The position numbers were made by a program, and so were the translations under genes. A stretch of DNA of 64,000 bases, taken from assembly GCA_963691705.1 (NCBI GenBank), contig OY829542.1, positions 43,087,105 through 43,151,104 on the forward strand. The letters are read 5' to 3'. The stretch is from Viola odorata (lineage: Eukaryota > Streptophyta > Magnoliopsida > Malpighiales > Violaceae). Below, in pieces: positions 21,688-32,345 of this stretch (positions within the stretch are counted from its first letter, which is position 1; the number at the start of each line of letters is the position of its first letter). The notes below the pieces were generated by a model. The model saw only the letters and a program-made list of their open reading frames with translations, ran no database searches and was not told the origin of the DNA.

Positions 21688-21705
21688 CTCTCAACGAGAG
21701 CACCA
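21688..21705 (-). promoter_or_regulatory. Primer-binding site of the Tat element
   Basis: Read on the minus strand, two bases after the 5' LTR, the sequence is TGGTGCTCTCGTTGAGAG. Many plant Tat elements have a similar TGGTGCTTTCATTGAGAG-type site. It should pair with a host tRNA 3' end to prime minus-strand DNA synthesis; I do not assign the tRNA. Confidence 0.75.
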
Positions 21706-21707
21706 AA

Positions 21708-22454
21708 TGATAATCCAAGAGTGGATGAGGAGGGCTTTTCCGTCAAATGGCACGCCGGATTGTGGTGGTGGGAGTCCTCGAGTCACCTGCAAAGCGCCGG
21801 AAGTGTGTTCCGGCGTAGAAGCTCCAATGCCAAAGTCAGTATGGGTTTTTTGTGCCGGGGTCAAGTGTCCTCTTTCGGGCACTTCACTCTAGTCCTTATA
21901 TAGGGCTAGAGTGGTTGGATCTGCTGACACCTTTCTCTTTTTTCCACAAAGTGGTTTCAAAGTAGGAATTAATAATCATGACATAGAGTTGGTATCTTAG
22001 GTGAATATATATATATTCACCTAATCTAGCTATTAAATGATGGCTCTGTGGGAGCAGAGAAGGTTGTCCTTCACACCAACTTTGACTAAATATGTACTGA
22101 GAATTATATATAAAGTATACTGATGAAGGGAGCTTATACCGTTTGTGCCAAATCGGCAGGGGACCGTTTATGTCAAATCGGCAAGGTGCCGATTTGGGGG
22201 ACGGTTGTCATAGTCAATGAGCCGATCCGTTATCGCGCGATCTGGCGGTTGCATCGGCAACGTGCCGTTTCGTTCTTTATGGCCACGTGGCAGGATCGGT
22301 CGTATGCCGTTTCTAGGCGACGGGCTAGACTTGTTCCTCGATCACCTATTCCCTTTGACTCGGTCAATCGGTCAAGTGCCGTCTTGGCCGGTCAACGGTA
22401 CTTTGTGAAGGTGCAAAGTCCATTATGCCCTTCTGATAATTTTATGTATTATCA
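21708..22454 (-). repeat. 5' LTR of the Tat element
   Basis: 747 bp. It differs from the left LTR at four positions I could count (around 21834, 22047, 22114 and 22320). On the minus strand a TATA-like CCCTATATAAGG (21894-21905) is placed where U3 should meet R. The outer end abuts TSD CCTGC. Confidence 0.95.
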
Positions 22455-22768
22455 CCTGCCTTGTTCGTAAGGCTCATTTTCTACATAACGTTGCAAAAGA
22501 ACCTGGAATTGCTGGAACTACTGAGCAATGTGAGCAGGACAACCAGGATCGGGTTCGCGCTTCGAAACATTAACCCTTTTCGTCTGGAAATTCTTGTTGT
22601 TCCAGTTTAGAGCTTCCCATGTTAGACAAATCTGAGCAACATATGTAGACTCTAGCTCATGATATGGGTTCTGTCGGATATCAGCGGGCCTCTTGTTTAT
22701 GGTCAAAAACTTATGAACAATTCTGTCCGAAATCGATCTGGGACACACTTTGATGGACCTAAGTGACT
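22455..22768 (-). pseudogene. DUF1666-type gene exon, upstream of the Tat insertion
   Basis: Minus-strand frame: SLRSIKVCPRSISDRIVHKF, then ELESTYVAQICLTWEALNW, then DPGCPAHIAQ, an in-frame TAG, and FQQFQVLLQRYVENEPYEQG at the Tat boundary. 'Yvaqicltwe.l.w', 'aqqfqqfqvllqr' and 'vENEP' are hallmarks of plant DUF1666 proteins (function unknown). The stop is consistent with CAG to TAG. At the exon start (22768) the expected acceptor AG reads GG, so splicing is probably lost too. The exon continues at 11614 on the other side of the Tat element. Confidence 0.75.
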
Positions 22769-22867
22769 CCGAAAGAAGGACCAAGAAAAGAAAGATCATA
22801 ATGCAAGAAATTTAATGATATTTTCTCAAGATTTGATGTGTGGAAATCAAGAAAGTACTAAAGTTAC

Positions 22868-23034
22868 CTGTTTCATGAAGTTTTTGAGCACTGATTCTAT
22901 CCAAGAACATCATCTCTTCGTCATATTTTTGGAAAACTGTGTAGGATTCCCATCTGGGACAGCTCCTTCTCATGAAGAAGAGAGCGGGTCTTCGGTTCCG
23001 GAATCCTTAATTGAACTCCTCCATTCAGATGAGC
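22868..23034 (-). pseudogene. DUF1666-type gene, upstream exon between Tat and copia
   Basis: The minus-strand frames give SSEWRSSIKDSGTEDPLSSS and, after a one-base shift near 22980, YTVFQKYDEEMMFLDRISAQ, ending in a good donor (ACAG|GTAAC at 22868/22867). The 'QKYDE.m..lD..saQKlhet' run matches the conserved start of the DUF1666 domain. The exon is cut at 23034 by the copia element and resumes at 50072. Confidence 0.7.
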
Positions 23035-23207
23035 TATTGAAATTAATTAGATTAATATGGAATCAATTAGATTGATTTGGTAGATTGATTTGGTATTTAA
23101 TTAGATTGATATGGAATTAATTCCAGTATCCTATTCAAGGATATACACTTTGTATATATGTATGTATTTCTGGTGGAATAGAAGAATGAGCCTTATCAAT
23201 TTTTACA
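23035..23207 (+). repeat. 5' LTR of the copia element
   Basis: Runs TATTGAAATTAATT...TTTTTACA and is followed directly by the PBS. It is short for a copia LTR; 'ttagattgatatggaatt'-type repeats make up much of it. Confidence 0.85.
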
Positions 23208-23219
23208 TGGTAGCGGAGC
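23208..23219 (+). promoter_or_regulatory. Primer-binding site of the copia element
   Basis: TGGTAGCGGAGC directly after the LTR end resembles the plant initiator tRNA-Met complement TGGTATCAGAGC used by most copia elements, with two differences. Confidence 0.8.
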
Positions 23220-23262
23220 AGGTTACTAAACCTAGTAGTCTTCTTCCGTTTTTCTAGTCACC

Positions 23263-26200
23263 ATGACAGAAAACTCTTCCTCTAAATTCTTGGCTCCTTC
23301 TCCTGGTAGTCTTACTCTTACCCAAGAACAGTATGATCAACTTGTGTCTTTTCTCACACACAATAGTGTCGCTAATTTCGTCGGTAAGATCAGTCACTCT
23401 TCCCATGAATTATCTGATTGGATTATAGACAGTGGTGCTTCAGATCATTTGACTCCTCAAGAATCATCCTTGGTTAACAAAAAATCTGCACAAAATCTCT
23501 TACCTGTTAGATTGCCTGACGGTTCCACTTTGAGCGTGCATTCCTATGGTCAAGCCTCACTTTCTTCCAGTATCAAGCTAAACAATGTCTTGTGTATCCC
23601 CTCTTTTACATGCAACCTACTCTCAGTAAGTAAGCTGACCAAAGAGTTGAATTGTTCCGTGACTTTCTTTCCCACCTTTTGCATCTTACAGGACTTAGTC
23701 ACGAAGAAACTAATTGGAACGGGTGAATTGCGTGATGGCCTATATTACTTCAAGAAGCTCCAAATTCCGCTTGTAGCTGCAGCTTCTTCTGTTCCAACTC
23801 CCAACCTTTGGCATGAGCGTTTAGGTCACCCATCCTTTGATCGTATGTCTCTAATCCCTCATCTGTCTAGTTCAACTCTTAGAAATTCAAATAATTGTTG
23901 TGATATTTGTCATCGTGCCAAGCAAACCCGAAATGTCTTTCCTTTAAGTTTTCATAAATCTGAAAAACCCTTTGATTTAGTACATTGTGATCTTTGGGGG
24001 CCGTATAGGACTCCATCCATTTCTGGTGCACGATACTTCCTTACTATTGTTGACGATTGCTCACGATGTACTTGGGTTTTTCTCCTTAAACACAAATCTG
24101 ATGCATTCAAACACTTTATAATCTTCCATGCCATGGTAAAAAATCAGTTTAAATGTGCCATTAAACAAGTTAGGAGTGATAATGGTCAAGAGTTTAAAGG
24201 TGGGCTAATGTCTGAATTCTTCCAACAAAATGGTATACTCCATCAGACCTCTTGCACGAACACTCCACAATAAAATGGCATCGTAGAGCGCAAACATCGC
24301 CACCTATTAGAGGTGGCTCGCGCCTTTCACTTTCAAGCTGGTTTACCAATTAAATTTTGGGGGGAGTGTGTATTAACAACAACTTATTTAATTAATTACA
24401 CTCCTACACCAATCTTGTCGAAGAAAAGTCCATATGAAGTGTTGTTTTCAAAACCTCCCTCTTACTCACATTTGCGTGTCTTTGGGTGTCTTTGCTATGT
24501 TTATGAGAAATCCACAGATAAATTTGCACCTCGTTCAAAGCCATGTATCTTTCTTGGTTATCCACATGGACAAAAAGGTTATAAAGTTTATGATTTAGAG
24601 CTGCATGAAATATTTATTTCTAGAGACATCATTTTTTATGAGAACCACTTCCCATTCAAATTGATCGATCCATCCACATCCACATCTTCTCTCACTGTTA
24701 TACCCTTACCTATTGCGGACACATATAATGATATCTTGCGGGATGAACCCATTACACAATCATCCCACTCACAAAACTAATCACCCAACAATGTTCCTGA
24801 CATTGTCAGCTCATCATCCAACGTTCATGATCAATCAAATCTTGTTCTTGATTCACGTCCCCAACGAGAAAGAAGACCTCCAACTTACTTATAAGACTAT
24901 GTCTACACTCTTCCTGGAGTAGTTGAGCCATCACCGCCTATTTCCAATTCAGTTTCTTCAGGTAAACCTTATCCCATTTCTTATGGTTTATCTTATACGC
25001 GTTTTGTTTCGACTCATAAAGCCTTCCTTGTAGCTATCTCTGGTCACAATGAAACCAAGTCTTTTTCAGAGGCTGTTAAAGACCCAAAATGGCATGAAGC
25101 AATGACTCAAGAGATTTCTGCTTTAGAACAAAATCAGACTTGGCGGTTAGAACCTTTACCACCGGGAAAGAAACCTATTTGTTCAAAATGGGTATTTAAA
25201 GTCAAGTATAAAGCTGATGGTTCTATTGAGCGCTATAAAGCACGGCTTGTAGCTAAAGGATACACTCAAATTGAAGGTCTTGATTACACTGAAACCTTTG
25301 CACCAGTTGCCAAGTTAACTACCGTACGTTGTTTATTGGCAGTTGTTGCAGCTAAGAATTGGGAACTCCACCAGTTAGATGTTAACAATGCCTTTCTTCA
25401 TGTAGACTTGCAAGAGGAAGTCTACATGTCTCCCCCTCCAGGATTTGTCAAACCAGGTGATACTCGTGTTTGTCGACTTCAAAAATCCTTGTATGGTTTA
25501 AAGCAAGCTTCTCGGTAATGGTTTGAAAAGTTTTCAACCTCTTTACAAGAATTTGGTTTTATCCAGTCTAAAGCTGATCACTCCTTATTCACTGAAACAC
25601 AAGGATCATCTTTCATTGCTCTTTTGGTTTATGTTGATGACGTGGTCATTGCTGGAAATAATGGGTCCATAATCAAAGAATTCAAGTGTTATCTCCACAA
25701 TCGCTTCCGCATCAAAGAACTTGGCCCGCTCAAGTACTTTCTTGGCTTGGAAGTTGCTCGTTCTCCTCAGGGTATTTTCCTGTGCCAGCGCAAGTATGCT
25801 CTTGATATTTTGGAAGAAACTGGAATGCTCGGTTGTAAGCCCGCGTCTTTCCCTATTCCATAGCAACACCATCTCTCTACTGACTGTGGTGATGTTTTGG
25901 CAGATTCTGGTCAATACAGTCGGCTCATCGGTCGCCTAATTTATCTCACTATCAGTCGACCAGACATTGCATATGCTGTCCAAATTCTCAGTCAATTTAT
26001 GCAAGCTCCCCGCCAGCCACACCTTGATACTTGTATGCATGTTCTGCGCTATCTCAAAACGTGTCCTAGTCAAGGAATTTTTTTCCCTACTGCTAATGAT
26101 TTTCAAGTTAAAGGCTATTGTGATGCTGACTGGGCAGGTTGCCCCACGACAAGAGGATCCATTACTGGCTATTTTATTTTCCTCGGCAATGCTCCTATCT

Positions 26201-26303
26201 CTTAGAAATCCAAGAAGCAAGCTACAGTTTCTCGTTCCTCTGCCGAAGCTGAATATCGATCTATGGCTTCCACAAGCAGCGAATTAGTATTGTTGCAGAG
26301 GCT
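23263..26303 (+). pseudogene. Copia pol (protease, integrase, RT, RNase H start), six in-frame stops
   Basis: One reading frame from the ATG at 23263 holds the whole pol. The protease has DWIIDSGASDHLT. The GAG-pre-integrase part has LWHERLGHPSFDRM. The integrase core has HCDLWGPYRTPS and VRSDNGQEF, then after a stop NGIVERKHRHLLEVAR. RT has [20 protein letters not shown] and the catalytic YVDD, and the RNase H start is GYCDADWAGCPTTRGS. Stops are at 24271, 24778, 24892, 25516 (TAA) and 25861, 26203 (TAG); no frameshift is needed. Gag is very short or absent: only about 50 codons precede the protease. The frame is cut at 26303 by Athila A and continues at 49025. Confidence 0.88.
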
Positions 26304-27838
26304 TGATCGTCACTCAAAAGTAATATTTTCTGCTAGCAAAATGCACAATAAATGTCTATAGGGCAAATCAGAGTCGAACCACAAGGATTAATGGTAATAT
26401 TCTATTCATAGTGTATGTCCAGGTCTAAACAGTAACAAGTAACACTGGGGGGGGGGGGGGTTGGGCTGGCTAATGAAATTAACCAGCGAGATTTGGATAC
26501 TAAAGCTAACAAGTGAACTAAATAAAGTAAAAATTATCTAAAGGCAATAAAACAGTATCACAAGAGGGGTAAATCAGATAATAGGAAAGAGTCTTAGCAA
26601 AGTGATTCTGCGGGTTGCGTCTAGGTCTAGTTGGTCATCAGCTCAAGGATATTCCACTCTCACGGTGCAGACGTGCTATAGAGGCTAGGTACGCTTAGGC
26701 CTCCTGTCTACCTTCGTAAGAGAAGTCTCACCCAAGGTACGCTTGTGGGCGAGAGCTTGACACTCCGTCCTTCCCCAAGGTTCGCTTATGGGGAGATCCA
26801 GAGGCCCATGAAGTGGAGGAAGACACGTCTAGGGCAAGACGTTGTCAGATCCACCCTAGTTAACTTCCAGCCCTAACCGGATTGGACCAGCAACCTGATG
26901 ACTCCGGGCTAGGTGCCTACTGATTCTAAAGAAATGGCAGTAATTACAAAGGAAAATACAACAGTTGATTAGGCTTCTATAGATCCAGTGCAATATGACA
27001 GTAAAATGACAAGAGATTAAATACACGCATAAGAGTTTATGAAGAGCATTAAGGCTTTACAACTACCCTTGCAACCCTTGGAAAAACCTTTGCTAAGACA
27101 AAAAGATCTAGCTACTCATACTCATAATAACATAAATATAAATAAATTCAATAGCAAGCATAAAAGGAAAACAAGAAAATGGGAAGAAAACTATTAAATA
27201 CCAGCCGGAGCTAAAAAGCTCCGGTGAAAGAGTAGGGCTGGCCGGTGGCTACAGCTTGAGGATGGAGGAACAAATCCCAAATAAGACTGAAAAATAGAAA
27301 GTATGCTGATTTCTGCCTCCTACCAATGTTGCTTTCCCTAAAAATCCTAAAGTTACTGTTTATATACAACCCTAAGCTAACTAGAGGACAAATCCAGCGA
27401 AGGGTAGAAGACAAAATGGGAGGAAAGGGACAGCTGGACTGTAAAGCATGTCCCAGGAAGAATATTCCTAGGACGCTCAAAAGGGATCAGAGAGGAATCT
27501 TGCTGGCGTCTCTCTTCGTGCGCTCCGAGGAGGATTGCAAGCACGTGCGGCTTCTGATCGAGGGCAAAACGCAGCACTTTTCGGCTTCACAGATAGTCCA
27601 GGGCTGGACACGAATGCGCGCATGTAGGGCTCGACTGAGGAAATACGTCTAGGTCGCGACGAAGACTGGGAGACTTCCAAAGATGCTCAATTCCATCCCA
27701 AAATGTGTGCTTTCTGTCTTTTTCTCCTCCAGGGCTGGATATGGCAAAAAGTATTGAAGACAGAGCAAGTTAGTACCATCAAGGAGGGGAAAACATACAA
27801 AATTAGAGAGAAAATATCTAGAAAACACACGCATATCA
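26304..27838 (-). repeat. 3' LTR of Athila A
   Basis: 1535 bp. It includes a run of 14 G at 26447-26460. A minus-strand TATA-like element (TATATAAA) lies at about 27358-27366. Open frames inside are repeated in the other LTR and are not genes. Confidence 0.9.
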
Positions 27839-29378
27839 TACATCCCCACACTGCCCAATGCTCGCCCTCGAGCATTAATCAAAACTTAAAACCGCCCCAA
27901 GTCACACACGACACACATCCAACGAGACACAAGAGCAAGGATCCTTAGGATCAGGCCAAGCTGAGACACAACAGACCTTGCCTAGATGCACACCTGCGTT
28001 AAACCAAAAGGATAACGACCCTAGAGATTAAACTTTTCCACATCCAGGCCCAAACAGAAGCAATCCTCACTGGTCGTGTTTTCACTTGCTCTCATAAGCA
28101 GGGGTCATGTGTTTAAATCACTCAAACTAATGCAATAACACAACAGAACAAACAATTTGCACATTAATCCGAGTAACGATCCACATGCATAGGCAATCGT
28201 TCGATCTAAAAGACTTTGCAATAGGGGGAAAGAAAGAACAGTGAAAGAGGTGGCTAAGGAAGAGATGAGAGATGAAATGAAACCCGGAATGTTTCCTTGG
28301 CTGAAAGAAGCAAATTGGCGAGGTAGCGCTCGTCGAGGGCTGGACGGAGGATGAGGGCTAGACAACTGGTACTTCTTCTGGAGAGGGGAGTTTCTTTCTT
28401 TGATAATATGCTGGCAGGTTCTTTGCTCACTTATGTTCATGCCTCGATTCTTTATTGCTTTTTCTCTTTCTTTCTTTTTTTGAATATCGAGGCTATGAAC
28501 CTTGGATGCTTGGATTTCTCATGGCTAAGGCGAGACATTTCTGCTATTGCTTCCATTTTTTTCATTCTGTTGCTGCTGGCCCTTTTTCCTGCTTTCAGCA
28601 CTGCGATTACAATGTATCTTCCCCATACTTCGGCGTGGTTGTGTTGTCTAGCCCTCGACATTGCCCTCTTCGAACTCTACCTCACCTGCCAAGGAAAAGA
28701 TGAATGAATCAGCTCAAATGGTTAAGAAAATAGGGTGAGAAGGGGATGTCGGGGTCTAGAGATGGAGAGTAGAGGCGAAAAACAAAGGAGAAGAGAAGCA
28801 AAAAGAAATTTTTACAAAGTCTTTTGTCCTTTCGATGCTTTCCTACGACTAATGGTGTCCGCACCCAGGGATATCATGCAAATTTAGTGCTTTGCTAAGC
28901 CATGCAACTATTCACACATAAACAAAAATATATTGCTGAGGCTCAATCATGCTCACAAGGTTTAATTTTGATTGCAACTATCCAGACCTAGATGTGGACA
29001 TAAGGGGCAACAGGCAAAGACTGCGTGACTAGGCCTAGACTGATAAGAAGGACCTTTTTCAAGTGCGCAAGCTAGAAGTGTGTGTCCATGCCTTGGGGGT
29101 TTTAAAACAAAACTGGCAGTGCAAAAAGATAGCTGGAAAAATCCGAGAAAAAATCGAGAAAATCCGCATCATGCAGTCATGCAACAAACATGAAAATAAA
29201 CATGCGTTCACACACAAAATTAAATAGCAAGCAAAGATAAAGTCCCTCCCCACACTTAAGCTTCACATTGTCCTCAATGTGAGAAGGGCACACAAACACA
29301 GAAGTTCAAATTTAAAGAAAAGTACAAAACAGAAATTTAAAACCCTTCACTAGGGTGAAACGATTGTTCAGGGCGGGA
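27839..29378 (-). other. Athila A 3' untranslated region with purine-rich motifs
   Basis: On the minus strand, just after the extra ORF, there is 'cattgaggacaatgtgaagctt' followed by AAGTGTGGGGAGGGAC (about 29240-29285), a motif characteristic of Athila elements. A purine-rich GTGTGGGGATGTA abuts the 3' LTR at 27839-27851 and is the likely polypurine tract. I see no supported gene in between; several open frames here are unconvincing. Confidence 0.6.
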
Positions 29379-31196
29379 TTAATGGGGTGGGAGATTGCGG
29401 CGCGCGACTTCAGTAGTTAGACTACGGAGTTCAGTAAGGATTGCATGGAGGAGCCGTTCAAGGGTTGGAGCATTGATGGTCATAGGAGTGACAGCGGGGG
29501 CTGGAGTCTCTGCTGGGCGGGGGCTACTAGCTGGGTCTGGAGGGGGCTGAGTAGAAGATTGCGCTTCTGAAGGCCAAATAAACTTGCCACCGTGCTTTGC
29601 TCCATGAACCTGTTCTTTCTGGCTGGTGCAAACTGTATTGAAAGTCAAAACTTTGCGTGAGAGACAAAGGTGCCCCATCCGGTCAAGAGTTCTGAGGTCC
29701 AGAAGCATGGCCGGGACAGGGGTTAAAGAGTTATGCTTATCAAGATCGAGACCATGCAAAGTAATGGCAAGCAGAGTGATAAGAGAACCAAAGGCGGGGC
29801 CTCGACTATTGTTTTGAATACTAGTGACAGTGGTGGCAACCCAAAAGCCTAAGTTAACTCTACATTTTTTATACATGCACCATAAAAAGAACAATTCTTG
29901 CAATGACAGCTGGCCTGAAGAAGTATGCTTACCTGCAAAGGTAAGGGCCAGATATCGGTGCAAGATACGCAGGCAAGGATCACTGATTTCATGAGCTTTG
30001 GCCGATTTCGGGCTAAAAATGGCATTGGAATTGCCAGTTAGCTCCCGAAACGCCAAAATACCATCAAAGTCATCAGGAAAATTTGTTAAAGCAGATGTAT
30101 ATGCATCAGAGCTCAAATCAGAAGCAGTAACAAAACCCAAGGCACAGTTAAATGCATCAATAGACATGGTGGACCATTCATTCATCAACCTAAAACTAAC
30201 AACATTCTGGGAAGACTTGCCCCTGGACCTAAAATGTTCAGAGACAGTCCAAAATGAAGTAAAGAAATCTAGGGAGAGCTCAACAAAATTCGGGTGCTCG
30301 AGGAATAACAGCGCTTCCCACCCAATATTGGCAACATACTCCTTAATTTTTGACCCCACATGCATCTGTTCAAGAAAACCCATATCTATGTTCGAAAGCA
30401 ACACAGCCAGCCTGTCTAAAGACGGCTTGTCATGAAATTTAACCCAACCAGCAGAAGGGGCAGAAGTCACCTAGGAGGGTCGAGGGGTGGACGCGGAAGA
30501 CGGGGTCGAGACCTCGACAGAGGGCTTGGCCTTCTTGGCAGTCGAGACTTTGGCTTTTCCTTTGCTGGATGGCAGTGCCTTGCGCTACTGGGTGGTCTGA
30601 GTGGAATCAGCCTCAGGCGCTGGCGGAGCTTCCGCCGTGGATTTGGGCTCAGGGGCTAGCTCAGCTGGTCCAGACTCGGTTGCCTCTTCGTTGGCGCCCT
30701 CGATGCCATCTCCTTCTTCTCCACCATCGCCATTGACATCTATTGCGTCCTCCTCCTCAACTTCAAGCTCTGGGGAAACCTCAGAACCAGGGGATTCAGC
30801 TTCCCTATCGGATCCAAAGACGAGAACCTCTTTCAGAACTTCCGACACCGTCAGTTCACATTTGGCCGCGGGAGAGGCCTTGGCTTTCTTTGGCTGAGAG
30901 CTTCTGGTGGTGGGGCTAGTCACTGGAACTCTAGATTTGTCGGATCTGGTCATGGGTGAGAGTTAAGGAACGACAGTGGTGGTGTCGGGCTCCTCTTCAG
31001 AGAAATCGACGGCGGTGAACTCGGTGGTCGGAGGTGGTGAAGTGGAAACAGTAGGTGGAGGTAAAGTGAGAGAAAGTGAAGGAGATGGGTTTTCACTATG
31101 GGTAGTGGAGGAAGATGAGACCACGGGGCTATGAGGTGGAGCGTTGGGGCGGGAACCCGAGGTGTTTCTGTTGGCCATCTTCTTCACTCTTACCAT
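29379..31196 (-). pseudogene. Athila A extra ORF downstream of pol (ORF2/'env-like' position), ~605 codons with three stops
   Basis: From the ATG at 31196 (MVRVKKMANRNTSGSRPN) one frame runs to 29379 with in-frame stops at about 30963 (TAA), 30585 (TAG) and 30471 (TAG), all explicable as CAA or CAG changed by C to T. The first third is Ser/Pro/Thr-rich, followed by an acidic Glu/Asp stretch. The conserved part (about 30440-29590) has GWEALLFLEHPNFVELSLDF, then a SRGKSSQNVVSF-like motif and LSLQELFFLWCMYKK. This resembles ORF-1/putative plant transposon protein domains (PF03078 or PF20167 type) found in Athila relatives rather than a convincing envelope glycoprotein: I see no signal peptide or membrane anchor. 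Function unknown. Confidence 0.7.
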
Positions 31197-32345
31197 GGTG
31201 AAAGGTTCGTGGCGAGGTAAAAGAAAAAAAAGAGGTGGTAGAGACGGTGAGTTGTTTGGGTGAAAGGGGAAAAGTGAGGCTGACAAGGCGTAAAAAGGGG
31301 AAAGAGATGGGAAGAGATAAAGACGGATGGAGAGAATCACGCTGTCAGATGCGATCCGCGTCTGACATGGCGTGGACGTGGAGCGCTGGGGATTGGTGTA
31401 GCGTGCTCCTTGTCAGTGTCCTCCTGCAAAAAGGCAAGTGGGTTCAAATTTCAAATGCGCATGAAGACAAAAAGAGAGAAACAAAGGGATAAACATGGGA
31501 AAGGAACAAGGAAAGTAATTGCATGTGTGGTAAAAAGAGAAACAAATTAAATCCTCATTAATTAAAAGAGAGCGCATGCGTGGACATAAAATAGACAATC
31601 AGACAAGAAATTAAATTAAATGTTCAGGGCAAGAGAATAAAGAGAAGGGAAAGAGAGGGGAACGACATGCGGAATGTCTGTTCAGTTGGCCTTGGCATTG
31701 ACGTCCAGGCCTGGACGTTCTCAACAGAGTCTAGGGCGAGATGGGAGGATGATAAGTGCTCAACTTCGATTTGGAGAAGAAGAGGCCGAATTGTTGTTCT
31801 TGAGCCGGATCTAGTCCTCTTGTGAGAGGTTGGCAGCTTGGATGGATGAACGGATGAAGGTGTATAGATGTTTAAATGGAGAGGATAACATCGCAAGAAG
31901 GTTGCGGATTGTGCAGCGGATTAATGGATGAAAAGGAGAGTGTTTTGATGAACAATAATAAGTATATAACTTCAATACCCAACAAACCCTCTCTAGGCTA
32001 GCTAGAGCAACCTTGTTACAAAGTAAGGAAGATGAAGTGCTGGTTTGAAGAACCCTAAATTACCTAAGCTACACTAGGGTTTGGTCTTAGAGAAATAACA
32101 TTCAAATCAAAGACAAGTGCTGAAATGAAAGAAATGCACTTTAAATAGTCTAGCCTAAACAAAGTGGGTAAATACCCTAATACCCTTTATCATTTAAGGG
32201 CCTTGAAAGCTCCTTCCTTTCTTGGAACAAAGGCTGCTTAGACGCACCCTCATGGTTGGCTAGGGTTTGGCGTGAAGCGCTCATGGCTGGTCCGATCAAG
32301 GCGTGAGGTGCAAGTGAGAACATTCACGCTCGTATCATGGAGCCT
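31197..32345 (-). other. Athila A spacer between pol and the extra ORF
   Basis: About 1.15 kb without a supported gene. It contains the leader of the extra ORF and GC-richer text with TGGACGT-like motifs. Short open frames exist on both strands but show no family motif. Confidence 0.5.

Larger units (their letters stand above)
11615..22454 (-). mobile_element. Ty3/gypsy LTR retrotransposon, Tat lineage, nearly complete (10.84 kb)
   Basis: Two 747-bp LTRs bound the element and the 5-bp TSD CCTGC flanks it (11610-11614, 22455-22459). Coding order on the minus strand is gag, protease, RT, RNase H, integrase, the Ty3/gypsy order. The primer-binding site next to the right LTR and the direction of gag-pol place the 5' LTR on the right. 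The LTRs differ at four positions by my count, so insertion was recent. Tat affiliation rests on the modified gag C-x2-H-type motif, the primer-binding site type and the extra antisense ORF between pol and the 3' LTR. I see no clear polypurine tract abutting the 3' LTR. The element lies inside an exon of a DUF1666-type gene. Confidence 0.93.

Noticed and set aside
28351..28707. 118-codon hydrophobic frame in Athila A
   Set aside because: Located in the 3' untranslated zone on the strand opposite to the element, without motif, and overlapped by other frames.
29379..31196. Calling the Athila A extra ORF an envelope gene
   Set aside because: No signal peptide, fusion-like segment or transmembrane anchor is visible. 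The motif pattern fits ORF-1/plant transposon protein domains better.
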